Shown: positions 7,650 to 15,589 of the stretch, piece after piece
Numbering within the stretch: position 1 is the stretch's first letter
Layout of the letters: each line of letters starts with the position of its first letter
NCBI GenBank assembly: GCA_005883215.1
Contig: VAYS01000027.1
Location: forward strand, 1-40,984
DNA: 40,984 nucleotides
From: Actinomycetota bacterium
GTDB lineage: Bacteria; Actinomycetota; Thermoleophilia; Solirubrobacterales; Solirubrobacteraceae
Direction: 5' to 3'
Position numbers and translations under genes: made by a program
Notes under the pieces: model-generated
Told to the model about the DNA's origin: nothing
Database searches by the model: none
What the model saw: only the letters and a program-made list of their open reading frames with translations

Positions 7650-9541
7650 ATGGCCCTTCGGAAGCTCCTCGCCCACCGCCATCGCCATCCCCTCCCGGTG
7701 CGGCTTGGCCCGCCCGCAGGCACCCGGCGGACGCGGCGGCGTCCGGCCGGCGTGCTGGTCGGCGCGCTGGCGTGCTCGCTGGGGCTCGCGGGGCCTCCCC
7801 TGGCCCACGCCGATCCCTCGCTGGCCATCGACGCCGCCGCCGATCAACACCCGGTCAGCCCGGCGATCTACGGCATGAACTTTGCCGATCCCGCGCTGGG
7901 CCGGGAGCTGGCGCTACCCACCGACCGCTGGGGAGGCAACACCACCGACACCTACAACTGGCGCCTGGGATCCTCCAACACCGGCAACGACTGGTACTTC
8001 GAGAACACCGCCGACTGCCAGGACCCGGCGTATAAATGGTGCAACGGCGGCGCCGGACCCAGCGTCTTCGCCTATCGCGACTTCGTCGCCAAGGACCGCA
8101 GCCTCGGCGCCCAGACCGTGTTCACCCTCCCCCTGATGGGCTACGTCGCCGCCACCGCCCCGCTAGATCACCCCTTCCAGTGCGGCTTTCCCAAGGCGCT
8201 GTTCCCCACCCAGGACTCCTTCGATCCCTACGACCCCGGATGCGGCAACGGCCAGCAGGGCACGGTCAAGCTCGCCGCCGACCCGGCGCGGGACGGGATC
8301 CCGATCGACGCCTCCTATGACGGCGCCTTGGTACAGGACCTGGTCGGACGCTACGGCAGCGCCGCCCGCGGCGGGGTAGGCCTGTACGAGCTGGGCAACG
8401 AGCCGGCGCTGTGGAACGACACCCACCGCGACATGCACCCGGCGCCGGCGAGCTACGACGAGCTCTGGCAGAAGACGCGCGACGCGGCGGTGGCGGTCAA
8501 GGCGGCCGACCCCGGCGCGGGCGTGCTGGGCTTCTCGGAGTGGGGGTGGCCCAACTACCTCTGCAGCGCGGCCGACGAAGTCGACGTCAACGGCTGCACC
8601 GCCCGCTCGCCCGACCGCGCCAACCACGGCGGCGTGCCCCTGGCCGAGTGGCTGCTCCAGCAGGCGCGGGCCTACGAGCAGGCCCACGGCACCCGCCTGC
8701 TCGACTACCTCGACCTGCACTACTACGCCCAGGGCGGCAGCACCAGTGACATAACCCGCTCGCTGTGGGATCCCACCTACACCGATCCCAGCTGGATCGC
8801 CGAGAACATCGACCTGATCCCGCGCATGAAGGCGTGGGCGGCGGCCGACTACCCCGGCACGAAGGTTTCGCTGAGCGAGTACAACCTCTCGCTCCAAGGC
8901 GATCCCGTGACCAACGCGCTCATCCAGGCCGACGTCCTGGGGATCTTCGGGCGCCAGGGGCTCGATCTGGCCACCCGCTGGCCGCTGGACTACGACGGCA
9001 ACCTGATCGCCGACGCGTTTCGCATGTATGGTCGTGGTCGGGCGGCGCCATCGCCCGGGCGGCGGACCCTACGATCCAGGGGAGCCAGCTGGGGGCCACC
9101 TATCCCCCGCGGTCGATCTCGCTCTTCGTGCTCGGCGGCGCCGGCGCCTCATCGGACCCGCCGCCTCCGAGCGATCCGGGGGGCGGGCCATCCCCGGGGC
9201 CTCCCGCCGCGCCGTCTAGCCCCGGGGCGGGCCCAGCGGCGGGCGCCACCCCGAGCCCCGCCCCGGGGCTCCCCCCGCCAGGAACGCCCCCGCTCGCCCG
9301 GGCGCCCGGAGCGGGCGCCGGTGCGGCGGCTGCCCGTCACCCTTCGTCGGGCTCGCACCCGCGGCCCTGCCCCCGTGCGCGCCCCCGCCGCCCCGCCCGA
9401 GCGCGTCGCCACGCCACCGCCCGGGCTCGCCGCCGCGCGCGCCCCGCGCGGACCCGCGCCGGGCGCGCATGCCCGCGCCAGCGCCAACGCCCGCGCTCGA
9501 GCCGGCGCCGCGCCAAGCGCCGCACCCGGCGCGGGCCGTAG
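7650..9541 (+). pseudogene. Secreted GH44-family endoglucanase/xyloglucanase, disrupted by an out-of-frame deletion
   Basis: The first 460 codons encode a signal peptide (about residues 32-54, ending LAHA) and a GH44 TIM barrel. Expected acid/base is Glu251 in ELGNEPALWNDTH and nucleophile Glu410 in VSLSEYNLS; IQADVLGIFGRQGLDLATRW is also typical. After AFRMY (about 9029) the match continues in another frame as VWSWSGGAIARAADPTIQ and GATYPPRSISLFVL, which resemble the last strands of the GH44 C-terminal beta-sandwich. The middle of that domain is missing and the join is out of frame. The second frame then runs through a Pro/Ala linker and an Arg-rich tail to TAG at 9539-9541. The frame of the first half instead stays open into the next gene, which makes a false 823-codon fusion. 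Likely a decayed gene; a sequencing slip could explain the frame change but not the missing domain. Confidence 0.72.
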
Positions 9542-9544
9542 GCT
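9539..9544 (+). promoter_or_regulatory. Leaderless-type -10 TAGGCT before the ACT-domain gene
   Basis: TAGGCT overlaps the TAG that ends the second GH44 frame and is followed by 7 nt (ccccgcc) and GTG at 9552. No Shine-Dalgarno sequence is visible. It supports GTG 9552 as the start of an independent gene and argues against a GH44-ACT fusion. Confidence 0.42.
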
Positions 9545-9551
9545 CCCCGCC

Positions 9552-10121
9552 GTGGACCGAGCCGGCGACGGACGCCACCTGGCCGTGTGGGCCGTGGGTC
9601 GCGATCGCCCGGGGATCGTGGCGGCGGTCAGCGGCGTGCTGCTCGAGGCCGGGGCCAACCTCGAGGACACCCAGATGGCGATCCTGCGTGGGCACTTCAC
9701 GATGATGCTGGTCGTGGCGCTGCCGGCGGGGGGGGATCCCGATGCCCTGCGGGAGGGGCTGGAGCGAGTCGCCGACGAGCTCGGCCTGGAGGCGATCGCC
9801 GTCTCCGAGCTGGCGGCGGCGGAGGCCGCCGACGCGCCCCTGCCGACGCATCTGGTGACCGTCTACGGCGCCGACCACCCAGGGATCGTGCACGCGGTCT
9901 CCCGCGAGTTGGCCGGGGCGGGCGTGTCGATCACCGACCTGCAGTCCCATCTCGCCGAGCCTGCCGACGAGCCCTCGGCCACCGCGATATACGCGGTCCT
10001 GCTCGAGGTCGCCGCCGGGACGCCCGAGCGGGCAGCGGAGATCGAGCAACGCCTGCACCGAATCGCCGGCGAGCAGCAGCTCGAGCTCACCATCCGGCCG
10101 CTCGAGCACGACGAGCTCTAG
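9552..10121 (+). CDS. Tandem ACT-domain protein, GcvR-like (189 aa)
   Basis: Two ACT regulatory domains. The first holds GRDRPGIVAAVSGVLLEAG and DTQMAILRGHFTMMLVV, the second GADHPGIVHAVSRELAGAG and DLQSHLAE. The D(R/H)PGIV motif marks amino-acid-binding ACT domains of the GcvR and formyltetrahydrofolate-deformylase N-terminal type. No catalytic domain follows, so a regulatory or sensory role is likely; ligand and partner are unknown. GTG at 9552 is chosen from the start of homology and the -10 seven nt before it. Peptide deformylase follows 8 nt later and is probably cotranscribed. The upstream open frame in the same phase is low-complexity DNA of the broken GH44 gene. Confidence 0.82.
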   Translation: MDRAGDGRHLAVWAVGRDRPGIVAAVSGVLLEAGANLEDTQMAILRGHFTMMLVVALPAGGDPDALREGLERVADELGLEAIAVSELAAAEAADAPLPTHLVTVYGADHPGIVHAVSRELAGAGVSITDLQSHLAEPADEPSATAIYAVLLEVAAGTPERAAEIEQRLHRIAGEQQLELTIRPLEHDEL

Positions 10122-10129
10122 GGCCTCGG

Positions 10130-10663
10130 ATGTCGGCGCGCCCGGTGCTGCGCTATCCGCACCCGGTGCTCAAGCGCCGCTGCCGGAGGCTGGACATCGA
10201 GGCCGACGCCCAGCTGATGGAGCGGGTGGCGGGCGACCTGCTCGGCACCATCGCCGCCCACCCGGGGTGCGTGGGCCTGGCCGCCCCCCAGCTCGGCGAG
10301 CTGGTGCGCCTGGTCGCGGTGGACGTATCCGAACACCCCCGGGCCACCACCAGCAATGGGCGGCTGGTGTTGGCCAACCCGAGGATCACGCGCCGGGAGG
10401 GCTCCGAGGTCGCGCGCGAGGGGTGCCTGAGCATCCCCGACCTGACCGCCAACGTGCGTCGCGCCCACCGGATCGCCCTGGAGGCCACCGACGCGCTCTC
10501 GCGCCAGCCCGTCTCGGTCGACAGCGAGGGCTTCGAGGCCCGCTGCCTGCAGCACGAGCTCGACCACCTCGACGGCCTGCTGTTCTTAGACCGGGTCGAC
10601 TCGCTGGCCCGCGACGTGTTTCGCCGCAAGCGCTACCAGACCCAGGACGCCAAGCGGACGTAG
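10130..10663 (+). CDS. def: Peptide deformylase (177 aa)
   Basis: Removes the N-formyl group from new polypeptides in the cytoplasm. All three metalloenzyme motifs are present: GLAAPQLG (49-56), EGCLSIP with metal ligand Cys99, and QHELDHLDG with ligands His142 and His146 and catalytic Glu143. Length is normal. ATG at 10130 lies 8 nt after the ACT-domain gene. The end is 12 nt from the convergent NTF2-like gene, with no obvious terminator between. Confidence 0.95.
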   Translation: MSARPVLRYPHPVLKRRCRRLDIEADAQLMERVAGDLLGTIAAHPGCVGLAAPQLGELVRLVAVDVSEHPRATTSNGRLVLANPRITRREGSEVAREGCLSIPDLTANVRRAHRIALEATDALSRQPVSVDSEGFEARCLQHELDHLDGLLFLDRVDSLARDVFRRKRYQTQDAKRT

Positions 10664-10675
10664 CGGCGCTGGGCG

Positions 10676-11087
10676 CTAAGGCGAGCCGGCGACGTCCCCC
10701 GGCGCCGCCCCCTCATCGCGGTAGGAGCGGATCCAGGCCACCCGCCCGCCGCGGAAGCAGAAGAGTTGCACCCAGTTGAAGTCCGCGCCCACTTGGCTTG
10801 CCCGGCCCCGCAGCATGGTGCGCCCGGTGACCAGCACGTAGTCGTCGAGGTCGCGGATCGTCTGGACCTCCGGGTGCACCTCCTCGAAGGCCTCGAGCAT
10901 GTCGGCCAGCCACAGGTCCAGGGCATCCCGGCCCCGGTAGACCTTGCCTTCGACGACGCCCATATAGGGGATCCACTCGAGGTCGGGGGCAAAGGCCTCC
11001 TCGAGGAACTCACGCCGGGCCTCGGGGAGCGCCTTGCGCATAGAGCCCGAACAGGCGCCGCACGGTCCCCACGTTGGCCTTGGACAT
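10676..11087 (-). pseudogene. NTF2/SnoaL-like protein split by a 1-nt frameshift
   Basis: The frame from ATG 11087 encodes MSKANVGTVRRLFGLYAQG, the usual first helix of SnoaL-like NTF2-fold proteins, but stops at 11010-11012. The rest of the fold (EARREFLEEAFAPDLEW, VVEGKVYRGRDALDLWL, FNWVQLFCFRGGRVAWIRSY) is in another frame, open from 11041 to 10676. Removing one base from the GGGG run at 11024-11027 (CCCC on the coding strand) joins the halves as LYAQGAPEARREFLEEAF and gives a normal 136-residue protein. It lies 16 nt after purB on the same strand. It is either a true single-base frameshift or a homopolymer sequencing error. The family has mixed functions (small cyclases, isomerases, non-enzymatic); none is assigned. 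Confidence 0.7.
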
Positions 11088-11103
11088 CTGGCCCGGGATC
11101 CAG

Positions 11104-12420
11104 CTAGGCGGACGGAGCGATCGCGTCCAGGCGGCCCACGATCTCGCGCGCGTGGCGGGTGAAGTGTCCGGGGTCAAAGACCACGTCCAGGTCGAGCAGC
11201 CCCAGCGGGTCCGGGCGCCCATCGTCGAGCTTGCCTTCACGGTGGGCGGCGAGCAGCTCGCGCATGGGCCGGCCCTCATCGAATGCCTGCTGGGCGACGG
11301 CCTGGGCGATGCGATAGGCCTCGTCGCGCCCTAGGCCCTGCTCGACCAGGGCCAGCAGCAGCCGCTGGGAGTACAGCGCCCCGTGGGTGAGCTCGAGGTT
11401 GGCGGCCATGCGGTCCCCATAGACCACCAGCCCGCGTACCAGTCGCAGCGCCAGGTGCTGGAGGTAGTCGATGAGGATCGTGGAGTCGGGCAGGATCACT
11501 CGCTCGGCCCCCGAGTGCGAGATGTCGCGCTCGTGCCAGAGGGCGACGTTCTCCACGGCGGCGAGCGCGTTTCCCCGCAGCACTCGCGCCAGTCCGCAAA
11601 TGCGCTCAGCGGTGATCGGGTTGCGCTTGTGGGGCATGGCCGAGGACCCCTTCTGCTCGCCGGATCTGAACGGCTCCTCGGCCTCACGGACCTCGGTGCG
11701 CTGCAGATGACGGATCTCCAGGGCCAGGCGCTCGAGGCCGGCGCCGGCCAGCGCGATCGCACCGAGCAGCTCGGCGTGCCGGTCGCGCGGCACGACCTGG
11801 GTGGAGACCGGCTCGGGGCGCAGGCCCAGGTCCTCGAGCACCGCCCGTTCGAAGTCCGGCCCGTGGGTGGAGTAGGTGCCGACCGCCCCGGAGACGGTGC
11901 CCACCGCCACCTGGTCGAAGGCGCGCTCCAGGCGGCCCAGGTTACGGTGGGCCTCCTGGGCCAGGCCGGCGAGCTTTACCCCGAACGTGGTGGGCTCGGC
12001 GTGCACCCCGTGGGTGCGCCCTACGCACACGGTGTCGACGTGCTCGCGGGCGCGCTCGGCCAGTGCCCCCACCAGCTCGCGGGCGCCGGCGAGGATCGGC
12101 TCGCCGGCCTGCTGGAGCTGGAGCGCCAGTGCCGTGTCGAGCACGTCGCTGGAGGTCAGGCCATAGTGGATCCAGCGTCCGGCCTCTCCGGCCGCATCGG
12201 ACAGCACGTCCACGAACGCCGCCACGTCGTGGTCGGTGACGCGCTCGCGCTCGCGGACCGCCTCCACGGTGAAGCCGGCCCGGCGGATCGCTTCGAGCTC
12301 CTCGGAGCTCGGACCGTCCATCGCCTCGCAGGCGGCGACCTCGACCCGGCGCCAGGCCTCCATGCGTGCGTGATCGGTCCAGACGGCCCCCAGCTCGGGG
12401 CGGGTGTAGCGCTCGATCAC
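11104..12420 (-). CDS. purB: Adenylosuccinate lyase (438 aa)
   Basis: Fumarase/aspartase-superfamily lyase used twice: SAICAR to AICAR in purine synthesis and adenylosuccinate to AMP. The superfamily signature GSSAMPHKRNPITAE with its flexible catalytic-serine loop is intact, and GRTHGVHAEPTTFG supplies the active-site His. N-terminal MIERYTRPELGAVW is typical of PurB. Start is GTG at 12420, 7 nt after a -10-like GATAAT. It stands alone on the minus strand with the NTF2-like frame directly downstream, while plus-strand genes separate it from purC and from purE/purD. Confidence 0.95.
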   Translation of the reverse strand: MIERYTRPELGAVWTDHARMEAWRRVEVAACEAMDGPSSEELEAIRRAGFTVEAVRERERVTDHDVAAFVDVLSDAAGEAGRWIHYGLTSSDVLDTALALQLQQAGEPILAGARELVGALAERAREHVDTVCVGRTHGVHAEPTTFGVKLAGLAQEAHRNLGRLERAFDQVAVGTVSGAVGTYSTHGPDFERAVLEDLGLRPEPVSTQVVPRDRHAELLGAIALAGAGLERLALEIRHLQRTEVREAEEPFRSGEQKGSSAMPHKRNPITAERICGLARVLRGNALAAVENVALWHERDISHSGAERVILPDSTILIDYLQHLALRLVRGLVVYGDRMAANLELTHGALYSQRLLLALVEQGLGRDEAYRIAQAVAQQAFDEGRPMRELLAAHREGKLDDGRPDPLGLLDLDVVFDPGHFTRHAREIVGRLDAIAPSA

Positions 12421-12427
12421 TCCCCCG

Positions 12428-12433
12428 ATTATC
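12428..12433 (-). promoter_or_regulatory. Candidate -10 GATAAT before purB
   Basis: On the minus strand GATAAT is followed by 7 nt (cggggga) and the purB GTG. The G-rich spacer could also act as a weak ribosome-binding site, so leaderless initiation is likely but not the only reading. Confidence 0.45.
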
Positions 12434-12511
12434 CCCGGGCGACCCGTCGACGCGCATGCCGGGTCCCAAACCGGGCCCGGCGCCGCCGTCGCGCCGTTGC
12501 CCGTCGGGCGC

Positions 12512-12517
12512 TACCGT
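12512..12517 (+). promoter_or_regulatory. Leaderless-type -10 TACCGT before the secreted propeller-like gene
   Basis: TACCGT is followed by 9 nt (cgcaagcac) and ATG at 12527, with no Shine-Dalgarno sequence. It favours ATG 12527 over the in-frame TTG at 12497, which would lie upstream of the transcript start. Confidence 0.42.
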
Positions 12518-12526
12518 CGCAAGCAC

Positions 12527-14380
12527 ATGCACTGTCGCCCTCGCCCGTTGCCCTGGGGCTGCGCCGTCGGCGTCTGGGCCTCGATCCTCCTCGCCGCCCT
12601 GCCCGGCCCCTCGGCGCTGGCCGCGGGCACCCCGGCCATGCCCATCCCCCAGACGCCGACCGGCGCGCCGGTGTTCGTGGGAGCGGCGGCCGACCAGCAT
12701 CCGGTGTTCGCCACCCCGATCCCCCAGCATCCGGCGATGGCGCCCAACGGGCGCTCCAACGTCCACGACGACGGCTACATGAGCGACCTCTACGTGGGGC
12801 CGGGCCCGCTGGGACGCGACATGTCGACTCTGTCCACCGACGTCAACGGCGACTGCGGAACGATCACCTTCGACTCCCGGGGCCGGATCGTCAGCGCCTG
12901 CATAGGGTTCAGCGGCCCCACGCTGCGGATGTTCGACCCCCACGACCTCAGTCAGCTGGCGAGCATGAGCCTCCCCATGCGCCAGTCGGTGCCGGCCAAC
13001 ATCTTTCAGGACTTCTCGGGTGGGGGCTACTTCTACCTGGACAACCGCGATCAGGTGGTGATCGGTACCACCACCCGCCACCTATACGTGATCGGCGAGA
13101 CCGGCGGCGCCGACAATCCGGGCTTTGCCCTGCTGCACGACTACGACCTCACCGGGGTGGTGCCCAGCGGCGACAAGCTGACCTCGGCGCTGCCCGACTG
13201 GTCGGGGCGCTACTGGTTCGTCAGCTTCAACGGGGTGGTGGGCACGGTCGACCCCGGCACCGGTGCGATCAAGAGCCTCGACACCCACGAGGAGATCGAG
13301 AACTCGTTTGCCGTCGGCGAGGACGGCGGCGTGTACATCGCCACGATCGCCGCGCTGTACCGCTTCGACGCCGACGCCACCGGGGCGCCGGCGGTGAGCT
13401 GGCGCGAGGTGTACGCCAACTCGGGCATCCACAAGCCCGGGCAGGTCGACGCCGGGACGGGGACGACGCCCACCCTGATGGGCTCGCAGTACGTCTCGAT
13501 CACCGACAACGCCGACCCCATGGACGTGGTCGTCTATCGACGCGATCGCGCCTTCAGCGGCACTCGGCTGGTGTGCTCGGTGCCCGTGTTCTCGGCGGGT
13601 GCCAGCGATACGGAGAACTCGCTTATCGGCACCGACCGGGCGATGGTCGTGGAGAACAACTACGGCTACACCGATCCCACGGTGACCGAGAACGGGAAGT
13701 CCACCGCCCCCGGAATCTGGCGGGTGGACATCGACCCCGACGGCCGCGGCTGTCACGTGGTGTGGCGCAGCAACGAGCGCTCCCCCACCGTGGTGCCCAA
13801 GCTCTCGCTGGCCAACGGGCTGGTCTACGCCTACACCAAGGACCCCACCAGCGACGGCAGCGATCCGTGGTATCTGACCGCGATCGACTTCGACACTGGC
13901 CGTACGGTCAACAAGCGGCTGGCCGGCAACGGCTTGGGCTACAACAACAACTACGCCCCGATCTCGGTCGGACCCGACGGGTCGGCCTACGTGGGCGCGC
14001 TGGGGGGCCTGATCGAGCTCCGCGACGCGATTCCTCCGCCGCCGGCGTCCGCGTCGCCCCCCGGCACCGCAATCCCCGGCCGGCACCGCCGCCCCCGACC
14101 CCACCGGCGCCTCCGCCTGGTGCTACGCCGGCTCGGATCGAGGCGTCTGCGGGTGAGCGTTGCCAACGCGCCGGGGAAGGTGAAGTCGCTGACCCTTCGC
14201 CTCGACCGCCGCCGGGCGGTGCGCCTTCGCCACGCACCCTTCCGCCACACCTTCGCCGGCGTGAGCCCGCGCGCCCACTTGGTGCAGGCCACCCTCATCC
14301 TCCGCGGCGGTCCGCACGTCCGTCTGCGCCGTCGCGTGCCCGCCGCCAGGCGACACCGCAGGCCGCCCCGGCGGCGATGA
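12527..14380 (+). CDS. Secreted beta-propeller-like protein with basic C-terminal region (617 aa)
   Basis: N-terminal signal peptide (hydrophobic GCAVGVWASILLAALPG, likely cleavage after LAA near residue 33). The body has repeated blade-like strands in which Gly, Asp and Thr turns alternate with short beta segments: FDSRGRIVSACIG, VVGTVDPGTGAIKSLD, FAVGEDGGVYIATIAALYRF, ISVGPDGSAYVGALGGLIEL. This resembles PQQ/SMP-30-type propellers, although no metal or cofactor site is clear. After a Pro-rich linker (near 14040) comes a basic, Arg-rich beta domain (RRLRVSVANAPGKVKSLTLR) and an RRPPRRR end. Possibly a cell-surface protein whose basic tail binds anionic wall polymers; function unknown. The stop overlaps the GNAT start (ATGA). 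Confidence 0.75.
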   Translation: MHCRPRPLPWGCAVGVWASILLAALPGPSALAAGTPAMPIPQTPTGAPVFVGAAADQHPVFATPIPQHPAMAPNGRSNVHDDGYMSDLYVGPGPLGRDMSTLSTDVNGDCGTITFDSRGRIVSACIGFSGPTLRMFDPHDLSQLASMSLPMRQSVPANIFQDFSGGGYFYLDNRDQVVIGTTTRHLYVIGETGGADNPGFALLHDYDLTGVVPSGDKLTSALPDWSGRYWFVSFNGVVGTVDPGTGAIKSLDTHEEIENSFAVGEDGGVYIATIAALYRFDADATGAPAVSWREVYANSGIHKPGQVDAGTGTTPTLMGSQYVSITDNADPMDVVVYRRDRAFSGTRLVCSVPVFSAGASDTENSLIGTDRAMVVENNYGYTDPTVTENGKSTAPGIWRVDIDPDGRGCHVVWRSNERSPTVVPKLSLANGLVYAYTKDPTSDGSDPWYLTAIDFDTGRTVNKRLAGNGLGYNNNYAPISVGPDGSAYVGALGGLIELRDAIPPPPASASPPGTAIPGRHRRPRPHRRLRLVLRRLGSRRLRVSVANAPGKVKSLTLRLDRRRAVRLRHAPFRHTFAGVSPRAHLVQATLILRGGPHVRLRRRVPAARRHRRPPRRR

Positions 14381-15024
14381 CCGACCGGGGTGCCGCGCGG
14401 ACCGCCGTCGGTCCGGGTGGCATCGAGCTGGCGCCCGCCGAGCGCGCCCCCCGCCGCGATCTGGCCCGGATCCTCACCGAGGCGTTCATCGACGATCCCG
14501 CCTGGCGGGACATCGGACCGCGCTGGCGCCCGCACCGGCGGGCGGTGATGCGGGTCTACTTTCCCGGGGCGCTGGCGATCACCCGGCGCTGGGGCGGACC
14601 CGGATGGTGCGCGTGGCGTGGGGGTCGGGCGGTAGGGGTCGCCCTGGCTTTTGACGCCGGGCGCTGGCCGCCGCCCCCGGCTCGGCAGCTGTTCGAGATC
14701 CCGCCCCTGGCCCTGGCCGGCCCGGGGCCGTTGTGGCGGGCGATGCGCACCGAGGAGATCGTCGGGCGCCACCACCCCACACGACCCCATCTGTACCTGT
14801 GGCTGCTGGCCGCCGACCCCCGGACCCAGCGCCTGGGCGCCGGGCGGGCGCTGCTCGCCGCGCTCGCCCGCCACGCCGACGGCCGCGGGCTGCCCATCTA
14901 CCTGGAGACGATGACCCCCGCCAACGTGCCCTACTACCAACGGGCGGGGTTCTCGGTGCTGGCCGAGGAGCGCATGCCCCGCGGGGCGCCGATCTGGTTC
15001 CTCCAGCGCCCGCCCGCGCCCTGA
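14377..15024 (+). CDS. GNAT-family N-acetyltransferase (215 aa)
   Basis: Acetyl-CoA-dependent acetyltransferase. The acetyl-CoA loop is seen as DPRTQRLGAGRALLAALARHAD (R/Q-x-x-G-x-G/A), preceded by the strand HLYLWLLAADP and followed by LPIYLETMTPANVPYYQRAGF, the usual C-terminal GNAT signature. The N-terminus LARILTEAFIDDPAW resembles family members that act on small molecules or antibiotics; substrate unknown. ATG at 14377 overlaps the stop of the secreted propeller-like gene, so it depends on that gene's transcript, although the products would act in different compartments. Confidence 0.85.
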   Translation: MTDRGAARTAVGPGGIELAPAERAPRRDLARILTEAFIDDPAWRDIGPRWRPHRRAVMRVYFPGALAITRRWGGPGWCAWRGGRAVGVALAFDAGRWPPPPARQLFEIPPLALAGPGPLWRAMRTEEIVGRHHPTRPHLYLWLLAADPRTQRLGAGRALLAALARHADGRGLPIYLETMTPANVPYYQRAGFSVLAEERMPRGAPIWFLQRPPAP

Positions 15025-15046
15025 GCCCGGGCGTCGGGCGCCCTGC

Positions 15047-15589
15047 TTAGCCGGCGAGGATCCGGGCCGCGAGCACGGCCGCGTTGCGCGCGTTGTCGAT
15101 GCCCACGCACGCCACCGGTACCCCGGGGGGCATCTGCGCGATCGACAGCAGCGCGTCCAGCCCGCCGGCCGCGCTCCTCCGGCTGGTCAGGGGCACCCCG
15201 ATCACCGGCAGCTCGGTATGGGCGGCCACCACCCCGGGCAGGGCCGCCGACAGGCCGGCGCCGGCGATGATGACCCGCAGGCCGCGCATGCGAGCGTTGC
15301 GGGCATAGTCGGCCACCGTGTCGGGCTCGCGGTGGGCGGACATCACCCGCATCTCGTGCATGATCCCGCGCTCGCGCAGCTCCTCGGCTGCCTTTTCCAT
15401 CTCGGGCATGTCGGACTTGGCGCCCATCACGATCCCCACCAGGGGGGTGTCGACGTCGAGCCCGGCGAGCTCGCCTTCGACCTCGGTCTCGGGCTCCAGC
15501 CCCGCCTCGGCGAGCTGTCCGGGAGCCCCCGGACCCGACGAGCCGGGACCGGCGCTCGGGCCCTCGGTGGGCCGTTCCTCGTCGATCAC
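15047..15589 (-). CDS. purE: N5-CAIR mutase PurE (180 aa)
   Basis: Class I PurE rearranges N5-CAIR to CAIR. Motifs: [21 protein letters not shown] (family GSxSD loop, here GAKSD), [10 protein letters not shown] with the active-site His, and [24 protein letters not shown]. Class I enzymes normally work with PurK, which is not in this window. The first 45 or so residues are an acidic, Gly/Pro-rich extension not seen in ordinary PurE. GTG at 15589 overlaps the purD stop (GTGA), which supports this start; no better in-frame start lies close to the core. Confidence 0.94.
   Translation of the reverse strand: MIDEERPTEGPSAGPGSSGPGAPGQLAEAGLEPETEVEGELAGLDVDTPLVGIVMGAKSDMPEMEKAAEELRERGIMHEMRVMSAHREPDTVADYARNARMRGLRVIIAGAGLSAALPGVVAAHTELPVIGVPLTSRRSAAGGLDALLSIAQMPPGVPVACVGIDNARNAAVLAARILAG

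Noticed and set aside
7572..7850. N-terminal extension of PurC by 93 codons
   Set aside because: No PurC-like sequence there; it overlaps the signal-peptide region of the divergent GH44 gene, and conserved PurC sequence starts right after GTG 7571.
7650..10121. Single 823-codon protein fusing GH44 and ACT domains
   Set aside because: The middle third is out-of-frame low-complexity sequence. The true GH44 end is in another frame and stops at 9541, and the ACT gene has its own -10 and GTG at 9552.
7827..12702. Shared AAADQHPV motif in the GH44 and propeller proteins
   Set aside because: In GH44 it belongs to the family's usual opening strand, while in the propeller protein it lies in a non-homologous Pro-rich segment; flanks do not align, so I treat it as coincidence.
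11383..14376. Very long plus-strand open frame leading into the GNAT gene
   Set aside because: It is antisense to purB and out of frame with the propeller gene; in high-GC DNA long shadow frames are common. Only the segment from ATG 14377 shows a protein family.
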